Shown here in pieces: positions 1 to 8,185 of a stretch of 64,000 nucleotides of DNA; position 1 is the stretch's first letter; every line of letters begins with the position of its first letter. The position numbers and the translations under genes were made by a program. The stretch is from Acidobacteriota bacterium (GTDB lineage Bacteria > Acidobacteriota > Terriglobia > Acidiferrales > UBA7541). The DNA is taken from assembly GCA_013289585.1 (NCBI GenBank), contig JABCZR010000001.1, forward strand, positions 124,001 through 188,000. Direction: 5' to 3'. Under the pieces are notes generated by a model that did not search any database, had not been told where the DNA came from, and worked only from the letters and a program-made list of their open reading frames with translations.

Positions 1-424
1 CGTCGCGCCGGACGACAGCGTTGAGAGCGTCGCGCACCATTTCTTCGGTGAGCTCGCTCATGCGCGGCAGATCAACGTAAGGCTTTACGCGGGGGTGGCG
101 CAGGATGCGCAGGGCGCCCTGGGCAATGTTCACGGCCTGATCGCCAATGCGCTCGAGATCGTTGTTGATGCGGGAAACGGCCAGCACGAAACGCAGATCG
201 ATGGCCATCAGCTGGTGCAAGGCGAGAAGTTGAACGACGCGGTCGTCGATTTCCAACTGCAGTTCGTTGATGGCATCTTCTTCCTCGAGGACGCGCTTGG
301 CGAGCTGCTCGTCGGATTCCAGGACGGCGTGGACGGCCTGGTGAACGGCGCGCTCCGCGAGGCTGCCCATCCAGAGCAGCCGCTCCTTTAATTCGTTCAA
401 GTCTTTTTCAAAGTGGCGTTCCAT
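1..424 (-). CDS. phoU: PhoU phosphate-uptake regulator, copy 1 (partial, runs off the left edge)
   Basis: The minus strand from an ATG at 424 reads MERHFEKDLNELKERLLWMG and stays open to base 1, so about 141 N-terminal residues are present and the C-terminus lies outside the window. Helical repeats with the PhoU signature NNDLERIGDQAVNIAQ are visible, the first of the two three-helix bundles of the family. PhoU couples the PstSCAB transporter to the PhoR kinase and represses the Pho regulon when phosphate is plentiful. It follows pstB by 113 bp on the same strand, the classical pstSCAB-phoU order. A second phoU lies at 13226-14017, so this is one of two paralogues in the locus. Confidence 0.93.
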   Translation of the reverse strand, partial: MERHFEKDLNELKERLLWMGSLAERAVHQAVHAVLESDEQLAKRVLEEEDAINELQLEIDDRVVQLLALHQLMAIDLRFVLAVSRINNDLERIGDQAVNIAQGALRILRHPRVKPYVDLPRMSELTEEMVRDALNAVVRRD

Positions 425-511
425 GAAGTCCTCAGCTCGGGGTAGTTGAAATCCAGTTTCGCGCCTGCTTTCCAAGGGCGTCTGCGGCGCTTGGCTAGGG
501 CAGACGGAAAA

Positions 512-529
512 GCGGGAGCAAGCTCCCGC
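512..529. repeat. Perfect 8-bp palindromic hairpin between pstB and phoU
   Basis: The arms GCGGGAGC (512-519) and GCTCCCGC (522-529) flank a 2-nt loop. On the minus strand the hairpin sits just after the pstB stop and is followed by TTTTCC, so it could act as a weak terminator or an mRNA stabiliser between pstB and phoU. Its form also fits the dispersed hairpins seen elsewhere in the window (29487, 30023, 33388, 34664), although it lacks their CTAC tail. Confidence 0.6.
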
Positions 530-537
530 ACTCCAAA

Positions 538-1365
538 CTAGCCGAAGCGGCCGGTAATGTACGCCTCCGTGCGCGGATCGGTGGGCGTGGTAAAGAGCTG
601 CGGCGTCGGGCTGAACTCGATGAGCTGTCCGAGAAGCAGGAAGGCGGTGAAATCGCTGACGCGCGCGGCCTGCTGCATATTGTGAGTGACGATAACGATG
701 GTGCAGAGATCTTTCAACTGCACAAGAAGCTCTTCAATTTTCGCGGTGCTGATGGGGTCGAGCGCGGAGCAAGGCTCATCGAGCAGCAGCACTTCCGGCT
801 CGACGGCGAGTGCGCGAGCGATGCACAAACGCTGTTGCTGGCCGCCGGAAAGCTCGTAGGCGGATTTGTGCAGATGGTCCTTTACTTCGTCCCAGAGTGC
901 CGCATGGCGCAGACTTTTCTCGACGGCTTCGGCGATGGGGAGCTTCGAACCGTTAATTCTGAGGCCGTAGGCGACGTTGTCGAAGATGGATTTCGGGAAG
1001 GGATTCGGCCGCTGGAAGACCATGCCGATGCGGCGGCGGAGCGCAGTAACGTCCTGCGCGATAATATCCTGGCCATCGAGAAGTATTTCGCCCTGGAGGC
1101 GCGAGTTGCGCACGGTTTCATGCATGCGATTGAAGGTGCGCAGCAAGGTGGATTTGCCGCAGCCGGAGGGCCCGATGAGGGCGGTGACCTTGTTGGTGGC
1201 AATGCCCATGCTGATGTCGAAAAGGGTCTGTTTGGCGCCGTAGAAAAAGTTGACCTTGGAGATGGTCATGCGCATGGAAAGCGCCGAGGTCGCCTCACGA
1301 GTCCCTGCGTTTGTGACGGTCGGTGGAATGTTTACGGACACAGCTGGCCTCACAGAAGCGTGCAT
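538..1365 (-). CDS. pstB: Phosphate ABC transporter ATP-binding protein PstB
   Basis: This is the ATPase of the high-affinity phosphate importer, acting at the cytoplasmic face of the PstCA channel. The 275-residue product has Walker [10 protein letters not shown] at 65-73, Q-loop FQRPNPFP, signature LSGGQQQR at 172-179, Walker B VLLLDEP at 192-198 and the H-loop histidine at about 228. The frame is open further upstream, but ATG 1365 is chosen because it lies 2 bp past the pstA stop and has GAGG 8 nt before it. Even so there is an N-terminal extension of about 30 residues relative to usual PstB; an internal ATG at residue 31 or 33 is the alternative start. Confidence 0.97.
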   Translation of the reverse strand: MHASVRPAVSVNIPPTVTNAGTREATSALSMRMTISKVNFFYGAKQTLFDISMGIATNKVTALIGPSGCGKSTLLRTFNRMHETVRNSRLQGEILLDGQDIIAQDVTALRRRIGMVFQRPNPFPKSIFDNVAYGLRINGSKLPIAEAVEKSLRHAALWDEVKDHLHKSAYELSGGQQQRLCIARALAVEPEVLLLDEPCSALDPISTAKIEELLVQLKDLCTIVIVTHNMQQAARVSDFTAFLLLGQLIEFSPTPQLFTTPTDPRTEAYITGRFG

Positions 1366-1367
1366 AG

Positions 1368-2219
1368 TCAAGACCTCGGGACCGCGATGCCGCGGGAAAG
1401 AATGGCCCGGGCAACGATATTGATAACCAGAATCAGACCGAGCAGGACGAGTCCCGCGGCCCACGCCTGCCGATGCCAATCTTCATACGGGGCGATAGCG
1501 TAAGTATAGATCATAGCCGGCAAAGAGGCCGTAGGTTGATTCCAGCCCGGGCTCCAAAAGCGATTGCCTAAGGCGGTAAAGAGAAGCGGAGCAGTTTCAC
1601 CAGCGACGCGGGCGAAGGCCAGCAGAATAGCGGTCAGAATGCCCCGGTAAGCAGCTGGAACGATGACCGTAGAGATGGTTTTCCACTTGCTGGCGCCGAG
1701 AGCCATGGCGCCTTCGCGGAGTGCCCGAGGCACAGCGCGGAGAAATTCCTCGGTGCTGCGCAGGGTGATGGGAATCATCATCAGGCCGAGAGCGAAACCG
1801 CCGGCGAGCGTGGAGAAATGCTTGAAAGGCTGGACAACCAGGGTGAAAGCAAAAATGCCGATGACGATCGAAGGGACGCCATTGAGCAAGTCCGCCGCAT
1901 AGCGAACCACGAATGCGATAGTGCCGCCACTGAACTCCGCGAGGTAGATGGCACCAAAGAATCCGATGGGGACGCCGATGAGCGTAGCGAGCAGAAGCAA
2001 CTTTGCGCTGCCAACGATGGCGTTGGCCATGCCGCCACCGGTCTCGCCGACGGGAGCGGGGAGCTTGGTGAAGAAATTCCAACTGATGGAGGTGCCGCCG
2101 TGGTAGACGAGATAACCGAGAATGAAAAAGAGAACGGCGACCGCGACGACGGCGCATACACCGGTCATCGTCAGCATGAAGCCGCTCACAAACTTGCGCC
2201 AGCGCAACCGCGGGCTCAT
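1368..2219 (-). CDS. pstA: Phosphate ABC transporter permease PstA
   Basis: One of the two inner-membrane subunits of the phosphate importer. The 283 residues contain about six hydrophobic segments, beginning with a helix at 15-37 ([19 protein letters not shown]). The binding-protein-dependent permease EAA-type loop is visible as [15 protein letters not shown], the contact for PstB. The ATG overlaps the stop of pstC by 4 bp and pstB starts 2 bp beyond the stop, so the three genes are translationally coupled. Length and motifs are normal for PstA. Confidence 0.97.
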   Translation of the reverse strand: MSPRLRWRKFVSGFMLTMTGVCAVVAVAVLFFILGYLVYHGGTSISWNFFTKLPAPVGETGGGMANAIVGSAKLLLLATLIGVPIGFFGAIYLAEFSGGTIAFVVRYAADLLNGVPSIVIGIFAFTLVVQPFKHFSTLAGGFALGLMMIPITLRSTEEFLRAVPRALREGAMALGASKWKTISTVIVPAAYRGILTAILLAFARVAGETAPLLFTALGNRFWSPGWNQPTASLPAMIYTYAIAPYEDWHRQAWAAGLVLLGLILVINIVARAILSRGIAVPRS

Positions 2220-3214
2220 GTGTGGCCCATCCCTGCACCTCTTTGTGAAGTGGCGACAATCAGCAGGCGGGCAAACCCGTTAAGGACGAAGGTGAGAATA
2301 AAGAGCACTAGGCCCAGCTCGATCAGCGATTGTGTGTACATCGCGCCTGTGGCTTCGGTGAACTCGTTGGCGATCACCGCGGCAATCGAATAGCCGGGCG
2401 AAAAAAGTGAAGCGCTGATTGTGGGAGTGTTGCCGATCACCATAGTGACGGCCATGGTTTCGCCCAGAGCGCGCGCAAGGGCCAGGAAAATCGAGCCCAT
2501 GATGCCGCCGCGAGCGAAGGGTACGACTACTTTCCAGGTCGATTCCCAGCGCGTGGAGCCGAGAGAGAGAGCGGCTTCGCGCTGGTCACGGGGGACGGAG
2601 AGCAACACTTCGCGCGAGACGGAAATAATGTAAGGAATAACCATGATGGCGAGCACGATACCGGCGGTAAGGAAACCTACGCCGTAGGCCGGACCCTGGA
2701 AGAGCGGAAGAAAACCGAGCGTGTTTTTCAGGCCGGGTTGAATATATTCGCGCATCAGTGGGACGACGATAAAGACGCCCAGAAGGCCGTAGATCACGCT
2801 GGGGACGGCAGCGAGTAGATCGATAAAGAATTCCAGCGTGTCAGAAATCCGTGCCGGGGCGAGTTCCGCGAGAAAGATGGCCGCACCGATGCCGAGAGGC
2901 ACCGCGATGATGAGTGCAACACCCGCGGTGACGAGCGTACCGTAAATAAAAGGCAGCGCGCCGAATTGATCGAAGATGGGGTCCCAGACGGAAGTTCGGA
3001 AGAAACTAAAGCCGAACTTATGGCGAGGAAGCACGGAGCCCTGCCACAGCTCAAACACCAGCAGTAGCGTAATCAGAACAACGGAAGCCGCAAAAAGAAA
3101 CGTAATCAGCCGGGCGATTTCATCGCCATCACGCAAGCGAGACAGAAACGAGCGCGAACCCGCGACAGGGCCCGCGCTCGGAACGGCTGTAGTTGACGTT
3201 GCCACTCTTTTCAA
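2216..3214 (-). CDS. pstC: Phosphate ABC transporter permease PstC
   Basis: Second inner-membrane channel subunit of the phosphate importer. The 332-residue protein has a first hydrophobic helix at about 36-57 (LITFLFAASVVLITLLLVF) and five more downstream. The permease loop REAALSLGSTRWEST matches the EAA motif that docks with the ATPase. It begins 6 bp after the pstS stop and overlaps pstA by 4 bp. The N-terminal 30 residues are hydrophilic, as usual for PstC. No anomalies were seen. Confidence 0.97.
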   Translation of the reverse strand: MKRVATSTTAVPSAGPVAGSRSFLSRLRDGDEIARLITFLFAASVVLITLLLVFELWQGSVLPRHKFGFSFFRTSVWDPIFDQFGALPFIYGTLVTAGVALIIAVPLGIGAAIFLAELAPARISDTLEFFIDLLAAVPSVIYGLLGVFIVVPLMREYIQPGLKNTLGFLPLFQGPAYGVGFLTAGIVLAIMVIPYIISVSREVLLSVPRDQREAALSLGSTRWESTWKVVVPFARGGIMGSIFLALARALGETMAVTMVIGNTPTISASLFSPGYSIAAVIANEFTEATGAMYTQSLIELGLVLFILTFVLNGFARLLIVATSQRGAGMGHT

Positions 3215-3220
3215 CCGGCC

Positions 3221-4249
3221 TTACTGGATTTTGTTGATGGCCTTCAACTCCTTGGCCACGACTTCCTTGGGCAGCTTCGCGTAAGACAAACTCTCGGCAT
3301 AGTTCTGCCCATCATCCAAAGCCCACTTGAGGAAGCCCTTGAGAGCGTCTCTCTTGGAAGCATCGGAAAATTTCTCAGGAATCAAGAGCCAGGTGAAGCT
3401 GGAGATGGGATAAGCGGCTTTGCCTGGCGCGTTGGTAATGGAGACGCGGAAGTCATCCGGCATTTCCTTCGCCGCGCCGGCGGCAGCCGCGCTGACGGCC
3501 GCAAGAGAAGGTTTCACGAAAGTGCCGGAGGAATTCTTCACAGATCCGTACGGAATCTTGTTCGATTGGGCATAAATCAGTTCCACATATCCGATGGAAT
3601 TAGGCGTATTTTTGACAGTGCCAGTTACTCCTTCGTTGCCTTTGCCGCCAAGCCCCACGGGCCACTTAGGCGAGGCGCCAGCACCGACGGTTTTCTTCCA
3701 CTCATCGCTGATCTTGGAGAGATAGTCGGTCCAAATAAAGGTCGTGCCGCTGCCGTCCGCGCGGTGCACTACTACAATGTCATTCGCCGGAAGAGTCACC
3801 CCACTGTTGGCGCTTGCAATAGCCGGGTCATTCCACTTGGTGATTTTGCCGAGGAAAATTCCCGCCAAGGCCTCAGGAGTGAAATTCAAATCCGCGCTGA
3901 CTCCGGGGATATTGTAGGTAGCAACGACGGCGCCCATAACGGTAGGAAAGTGCAGAATGCCCGATCCGTGCTTATCCTGATAGGTCTTCAGCTGCTCTTC
4001 ATTCATGGGGAGATCGGAGGCGCCGAAATCCACGGTACCTTCGGTCACCTGTTTGATGCCGCCGCCAGAGCCAATAGACTGATAATTAATCTGGAGATTA
4101 GCGTTTTTCTTGTGGTATTCGTCAAACCACTTGGAGTACATGGGATAGGGAAAAGTCGCACCGGCTCCGTTGATGGACAACGTGCTATCCGCCCAGACGA
4201 TGCTGGCGAGGCAAAGAACAACCAAGAACAATCCTGCAAGACGCTTCAT
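3221..4249 (-). CDS. pstS: Periplasmic phosphate-binding protein PstS
   Basis: Captures inorganic phosphate in the periplasm and delivers it to PstCA. A signal peptide ends near residue 20 (LASIVWA). The mature protein starts STLSINGAGATFPYPMY, the standard PstS opening. Ligand-loop motifs GSGGGIKQ (60-67), FGASD (75-79) and HRADGSGTTFIWTDYLS are present. The 342-residue length is normal. It is the first gene of pstSCAB-phoU, and a Pho-box-like direct repeat lies 61 bp upstream of the start, so phosphate-starvation control through the PhoB-like regulator at 15971-16666 is likely. Confidence 0.98.
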   Translation of the reverse strand: MKRLAGLFLVVLCLASIVWADSTLSINGAGATFPYPMYSKWFDEYHKKNANLQINYQSIGSGGGIKQVTEGTVDFGASDLPMNEEQLKTYQDKHGSGILHFPTVMGAVVATYNIPGVSADLNFTPEALAGIFLGKITKWNDPAIASANSGVTLPANDIVVVHRADGSGTTFIWTDYLSKISDEWKKTVGAGASPKWPVGLGGKGNEGVTGTVKNTPNSIGYVELIYAQSNKIPYGSVKNSSGTFVKPSLAAVSAAAAGAAKEMPDDFRVSITNAPGKAAYPISSFTWLLIPEKFSDASKRDALKGFLKWALDDGQNYAESLSYAKLPKEVVAKELKAINKIQ

Positions 4250-4309
4250 CGGTATTCTCCCTGCGTGAAAATTGGCCTTTGAGTGTGCGAGAAAGTGTCT
4301 CTCATCAGT

Positions 4310-4327
4310 GTTACAGGATTGTTACAA
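4310..4327 (-). promoter_or_regulatory. Pho box upstream of pstS
   Basis: The minus strand reads TTGTAAC-AATC-CTGTAAC: two 7-bp direct repeats separated by 4 bp (11-bp period), the architecture of the PhoB box (CTGTCAT-type heptamers in enterobacteria). It lies 61-78 bp before the pstS start. Similar 7-4-7 repeats occur before the porin and before phoB. The assignment rests on spacing and heptamer similarity. Confidence 0.75.
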
Positions 4328-4430
4328 TCGATAGGCAGTTCGTTAAATCGCGGAATTGCGACGGCGAGGAGTTTTAAGCCGTTCTGGGTGAATGATTTGG
4401 GCCGATTAGGAAGAAGGAAGTCCGCGTAAC

Positions 4431-4462
4431 AAAAAAAAGGGCAGCTCGTTTTCGGGCTGCCC
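4431..4462 (-). terminator. Rho-independent terminator after the porin gene
   Basis: The arms GGGCAGC (4439-4445) and GCTGCCC (4456-4462), extendable inward around a TTTT loop, are followed on the minus strand by eight T residues (A-tract 4431-4438). The hairpin begins about 40 bp after the porin stop and separates the porin transcript from the pstS promoter. Confidence 0.88.
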
Positions 4463-4502
4463 TTCTCTGCACCTGCGAAGCAGGCACGCTAAGTTCTCCC
4501 GT

Positions 4503-6551
4503 TTATGGGATGTAGTAGCGGAAAGAGGTCCAAATCATGTTGTCGTTGGCCTTCGGGGCGCCACCAATGCCCGACCAGGCAGTCTTCTGAAGGTAAGAGT
4601 ACGCAAGGCCCCACTGGAGGCGACCAAACGGCCCTTGGTAGAGCTTATTCCAGAAGCCAATCGTGGCTTCTGAAATCTGGCGGATGTCTCCGGCGCAGGT
4701 ACCGCCGCCGGAGGGGATTAACTGGGTGCTCGGCGGATTTTCCGTGCTGCAACCAGTGTTGTTGGCAAACCTGGAGCCGTACCCACCGATTTGATTCAAT
4801 TTAATCACGGTCGTGGTGGTAGCCGGAACCGGCGGGGTCGTCGTCGTCACCCCACCTACGGTCGTCGACGTCGGGGGAATCGCTGGTGTCTTTGTCACGG
4901 TGATGAGGTTATAGCCCTGATAACCACCGCGGCCGGCATATTCGAGGCCATAATAGCCATAAATATCCCACTTCTTGTTGGGGTGGAATTCCAGTATGGC
5001 CAAGCCTTGCGCCGAGCGAAGCAGAGCTTGCGTGCCGTCCGGACGAGCGGTCGCATCCACGAGCTGTGCGGCTCCGTAGCGGCCGATGCCACTGCCGCCG
5101 ACGGCTTTGACGCCCACCTCCAGCTTCTTATCCAGGAGCGGCACCCTGCCGCTGACGCCGAAACCGCCGCCCTCACGGGAATCGTTGAAGGAACCGAGCG
5201 AACTCGGAGTGGGCTTCGGGTTCGTCGGATCCGGAGCGCAATTCACGGTTGTGGTGACAGCCGGGGGGGCGGTATCGGTTGAGTTTGTGCCAACGACGCC
5301 GCAGGGATAGATCCTTGCGCGGAAGTCGCTGAGGACGCCGAATATCTCGTAGTGGCCGAATCCAGGATCGAATGCAGCCTTCACGACGAAGTCAGGCGCC
5401 TTGTTGACGGTGTAGCCAGTCGGGTCAAACGCGTTGTAAAGACCGCCGGCGGCTCCGGGAGCGTTGATGAAGAAGTTGGTGGTCGTTGCCACAGAGGCAG
5501 TACCTACCGTGGTGGTGGTAACGCTGGAGAATCCGCGGCCGCCGAGGGTCTCTTGCGGACCTTCGATAGATGCACCGATGGCAATCTTGTCGCCGATATT
5601 CTTGACGACGCGGAAAGCGTACTGCCGCGCCCATGTGAAGCCCACGACGTAGTTCGGGTCAATCATCATTGGCAAGGCTTCCTGACGGTTCTGGATGCCT
5701 TTTCTGTCTTCCGTCACCAGGCTCCACATCTGGCCGCCGGTCACTTGCCAGCCATTTTCAAAGGCGGCTTGTGCCCAGGCTTGCCGCTGGCGGAATACAT
5801 AGCTGTTGGTCTGGCGGTCGTTGGAAGTCGTGCCTACACCGAGGAAGTCCGCTTCGTAGTATCCCGAGAGCTTCGCGGTTCCAACTTTGCCGTCGATGAG
5901 CATACTCAGGCGGCTCTGCCGTCCAGAGAAGTTATTTTCGGAAACCTTGCTTAAAGAATTGCCCGGATATGGAATGCCGGTGAAAGGAGTCGAAATGTCG
6001 GCGCTAGTCGTGCGGGTGCGTGAAATCGTTTCGGCGGCGATGAATCCACCCGGCGTGATGTTGACGCCCTTGTATCGAATGGTGGCCGGACCCTCTTCCA
6101 TCGACTTATTGGCGTCAGCTTGCTGCGTGGCCACGGTCGTCTTGAGAGCGTCGTTGCTGACCTTCAAGTCGCTGACCCTGGAGTTGAGTGAGACCGCAGC
6201 GATCTTCGCTTCGGCGGTTGAGTTCACCGCTTCGCTAGCCTTGGTGCTCGCTTCGGTTGCGCGAGCGTTGGCTGTCGCCGCGGCTTCGCGCGCTTCGTCA
6301 ATCTGGCGGTCGCGCTTGGCGAGCTCTTCCTTGAGAAGTGTGAGTTGCTCCTGCTGCGACTGCAGAGTCTGGCGAAGTTCTTCGAGCTCGGCGGCAATCG
6401 CCGAATCCGTCTTGTCCGCCTTCTTGGCAGCCTTCGGCTTCGCCGGTGGAGCCGCCTTGGCGGGCTGAGGGTCTGCGTCCTTCGGTGTATCCGCAAGCGC
6501 TGTTCCGGTAACCAGGAACAGCGATAGTGTGAGTGCAGCTAGTTTTTTCAT
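4503..6551 (-). CDS. Coiled-coil outer-membrane porin, probably phosphate-starvation inducible
   Basis: A 682-residue secreted protein. The signal peptide is MKKLAALTLSLFLVTGTALA, followed by a Pro/Ala/Lys linker, a long coiled coil at about 50-125 (repeated ELRQ/EELAKRDRQIDEAREAA-type heptads) and then a beta-barrel rich in alternating aromatic strands with Gly/Thr/Pro loops, ending in an aromatic strand (TSFRYYIP). This resembles S-layer-like or phosphate-selective porins with periplasmic coiled-coil tethers. The frame opens 18 codons earlier, but ATG 6551 has GAGAGG in front and begins the signal peptide. A Pho-box-like repeat at 6652-6669 and position beside pstSCAB suggest a phosphate or polyphosphate diffusion role, like OprP/OprO. 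Substrate is inference. Confidence 0.82.
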   Translation of the reverse strand: MKKLAALTLSLFLVTGTALADTPKDADPQPAKAAPPAKPKAAKKADKTDSAIAAELEELRQTLQSQQEQLTLLKEELAKRDRQIDEAREAAATANARATEASTKASEAVNSTAEAKIAAVSLNSRVSDLKVSNDALKTTVATQQADANKSMEEGPATIRYKGVNITPGGFIAAETISRTRTTSADISTPFTGIPYPGNSLSKVSENNFSGRQSRLSMLIDGKVGTAKLSGYYEADFLGVGTTSNDRQTNSYVFRQRQAWAQAAFENGWQVTGGQMWSLVTEDRKGIQNRQEALPMMIDPNYVVGFTWARQYAFRVVKNIGDKIAIGASIEGPQETLGGRGFSSVTTTTVGTASVATTTNFFINAPGAAGGLYNAFDPTGYTVNKAPDFVVKAAFDPGFGHYEIFGVLSDFRARIYPCGVVGTNSTDTAPPAVTTTVNCAPDPTNPKPTPSSLGSFNDSREGGGFGVSGRVPLLDKKLEVGVKAVGGSGIGRYGAAQLVDATARPDGTQALLRSAQGLAILEFHPNKKWDIYGYYGLEYAGRGGYQGYNLITVTKTPAIPPTSTTVGGVTTTTPPVPATTTTVIKLNQIGGYGSRFANNTGCSTENPPSTQLIPSGGGTCAGDIRQISEATIGFWNKLYQGPFGRLQWGLAYSYLQKTAWSGIGGAPKANDNMIWTSFRYYIP

Positions 6552-6633
6552 TTCCTCTCTCTTTGGAGCAAAATTCGACGCAATTCCGAAAAGAATACGA
6601 ACCACCCCGGGGCAGAAGGTAAAGGGACCGTTT

Positions 6634-6709
6634 TACAGTTACGTCAATCGATTGTGAATATCCTGTAACAATTGAATTGACAACAGTGCAAATCATTGAC
6701 GTAATTGCA
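6634..6709. promoter_or_regulatory. Porin promoter region: Pho-box-like repeat framed by a 15-bp inverted repeat
   Basis: The plus strand has TTGTGAA-TATC-CTGTAAC at 6652-6669, a 7-4-7 direct repeat like the pstS box but in the opposite orientation relative to the gene. It is framed by two near-identical inverted copies of ATTGACGTAAYTGYA, one on the minus strand (6634-6648) and one on the plus strand (6695-6709), matching at 13 of 15 positions. The layout suggests PhoB binding plus a second dimeric regulator. No gene was found in the rest of 6552-6868. Confidence 0.6.
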
Positions 6710-6868
6710 GATAGAGGATTGCCGGAGCTTCAACAACAGCCAAGAATGAGAGAAAAATAATCGGCACCACACCCGCGGCGCGTGGGAAGTGTCGACTGTT
6801 GTTGGAGAGAATTGATTAGCATCCGAACCTCCAAGAAACGGCCATTTACCTTCTGCACCGGGAAGGAC

Positions 6869-8185
6869 TCATTTCGGTGCCGAAATGGTATAGGCGAGGA
6901 CGATTTGGGTCAAGCGATATTGGACTTTGGCGTCGGTGTCGGCGATGTCCGCTTCGGTTTTGCCGAGTTCCGCCTGGCTCAACTCCACGATGGAGCCGAG
7001 TCCTAGGTTATAACGCGCTTGCGCCAGCTCGAACGCTAGCCCGGCTTGTTCGCGGAATTGCTGGGTAACGGAAAGACGTTCGAAAGCGCGCTTGGTGTCC
7101 TGCCAGGAGTTTCGAACGTCACGCGAGATATTGTTTCGCAGGTCGGCGAGTTTTTGGCGATTCACTTCCGTTTGCAGATCGGCGGCCTTGGCCCGAGCGC
7201 TATAGTGAGAACCGTTGAAAACCGGAATGTTGATATTCACGCCGGCGCCGCCATACCAGTTTGGAATGTGGCTGTCGCGGATAGGCGCTTCACCGACTAC
7301 GCCGAGAGCACTGATGGTCGGCCGCCAGAGGTCGTGTTCGGCGCTGCCGAATTTTTGCGCGGCCTGGACTTCGTCCTGAAGGGCGGCAACTTCCGGACGC
7401 TGCTGGAGGGCTTGTTGAATAAGCGGGAGAACATCCAGTGCCGGCGGCGTTATCGGCGCGGGATCTTCAACGAGTTGGAAGTCTTGCTCGTCGGGAAAAC
7501 CTAAAATCGCTGAGAGCACCGCCAGCGAAGCTTCGTGGTTGTTTTTCGCTTCGAGCAGCAAGAGTTTTCCACGAGCGAGATCGACCAACGTAAAACTCAG
7601 GTCGAGGTCAGACTTCAACTTGGCGTCCGTAAGCGCTTTGATTTTGTCAACGAGCACCTGGCGGGCATCAACGGTCTTCTGCGCCACGGTGACCAGATCG
7701 TTCGTTTCAAGAACATTGTAGAAGGCCTGGTCGACGACCAGGATGATTTGGGCGGTCGTGGCCGCTGAATTTTGGTCTTCGGCTTCGGCTTGATATTTGG
7801 AACTGGAAAGAAGATTTGTGGAGCGGCCGAAATCGGTAACCAATTGGCTGACGGTCGCACCGGAGGCGACGCGCGGGAAGAGAATCGGATTGGTGAGACC
7901 ACCAGCGGAAATGCGGCTTCCGGGATTGGCGTCCACGGCGGTGACGCTGAGATAGGCATTCGGGAGCAGGGCGGAGCGAGCTTCCCGAACATATTGGCGT
8001 GCCTCCAGCGCGCGCAGCTTCCCAATCGTGATTTGCGGGTTGTTTTTGAGGGCGAGAGCTTCGGCCTGAGCCAATGTCAGGGTGCGGCCCTGCGGCGGCG
8101 ATGGGGGCGCAATCTGCGGCTGCGCGAAGAGTGGTGAACTAGCCAACGCGGAGAGAAGAAGCGTTCGGAATAAGTTTCGCATCAC
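6869..8185 (-). CDS. TolC-family outer-membrane efflux channel
   Basis: Outer-membrane channel component of the tripartite pump encoded with the next two genes. The 438-residue protein has a signal peptide (LLLSALASSPLFAQ), then the OEP-family opening LTLAQAEALALKNNPQI. Two long helical halves are visible, the second containing QARYNLGLGSIVELSQAEL, the family's repeated motif. It overlaps the RND transporter gene by 4 bp. Length is typical of bacterial OEP proteins. The pumped compound cannot be read from sequence. Confidence 0.93.
   Translation of the reverse strand: MMRNLFRTLLLSALASSPLFAQPQIAPPSPPQGRTLTLAQAEALALKNNPQITIGKLRALEARQYVREARSALLPNAYLSVTAVDANPGSRISAGGLTNPILFPRVASGATVSQLVTDFGRSTNLLSSSKYQAEAEDQNSAATTAQIILVVDQAFYNVLETNDLVTVAQKTVDARQVLVDKIKALTDAKLKSDLDLSFTLVDLARGKLLLLEAKNNHEASLAVLSAILGFPDEQDFQLVEDPAPITPPALDVLPLIQQALQQRPEVAALQDEVQAAQKFGSAEHDLWRPTISALGVVGEAPIRDSHIPNWYGGAGVNINIPVFNGSHYSARAKAADLQTEVNRQKLADLRNNISRDVRNSWQDTKRAFERLSVTQQFREQAGLAFELAQARYNLGLGSIVELSQAELGKTEADIADTDAKVQYRLTQIVLAYTISAPK

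Noticed and set aside
682-1503. 273-codon open frame on the plus strand
   Set aside because: Antisense to pstB, whose motifs are complete; a mirror of GC-rich third positions.
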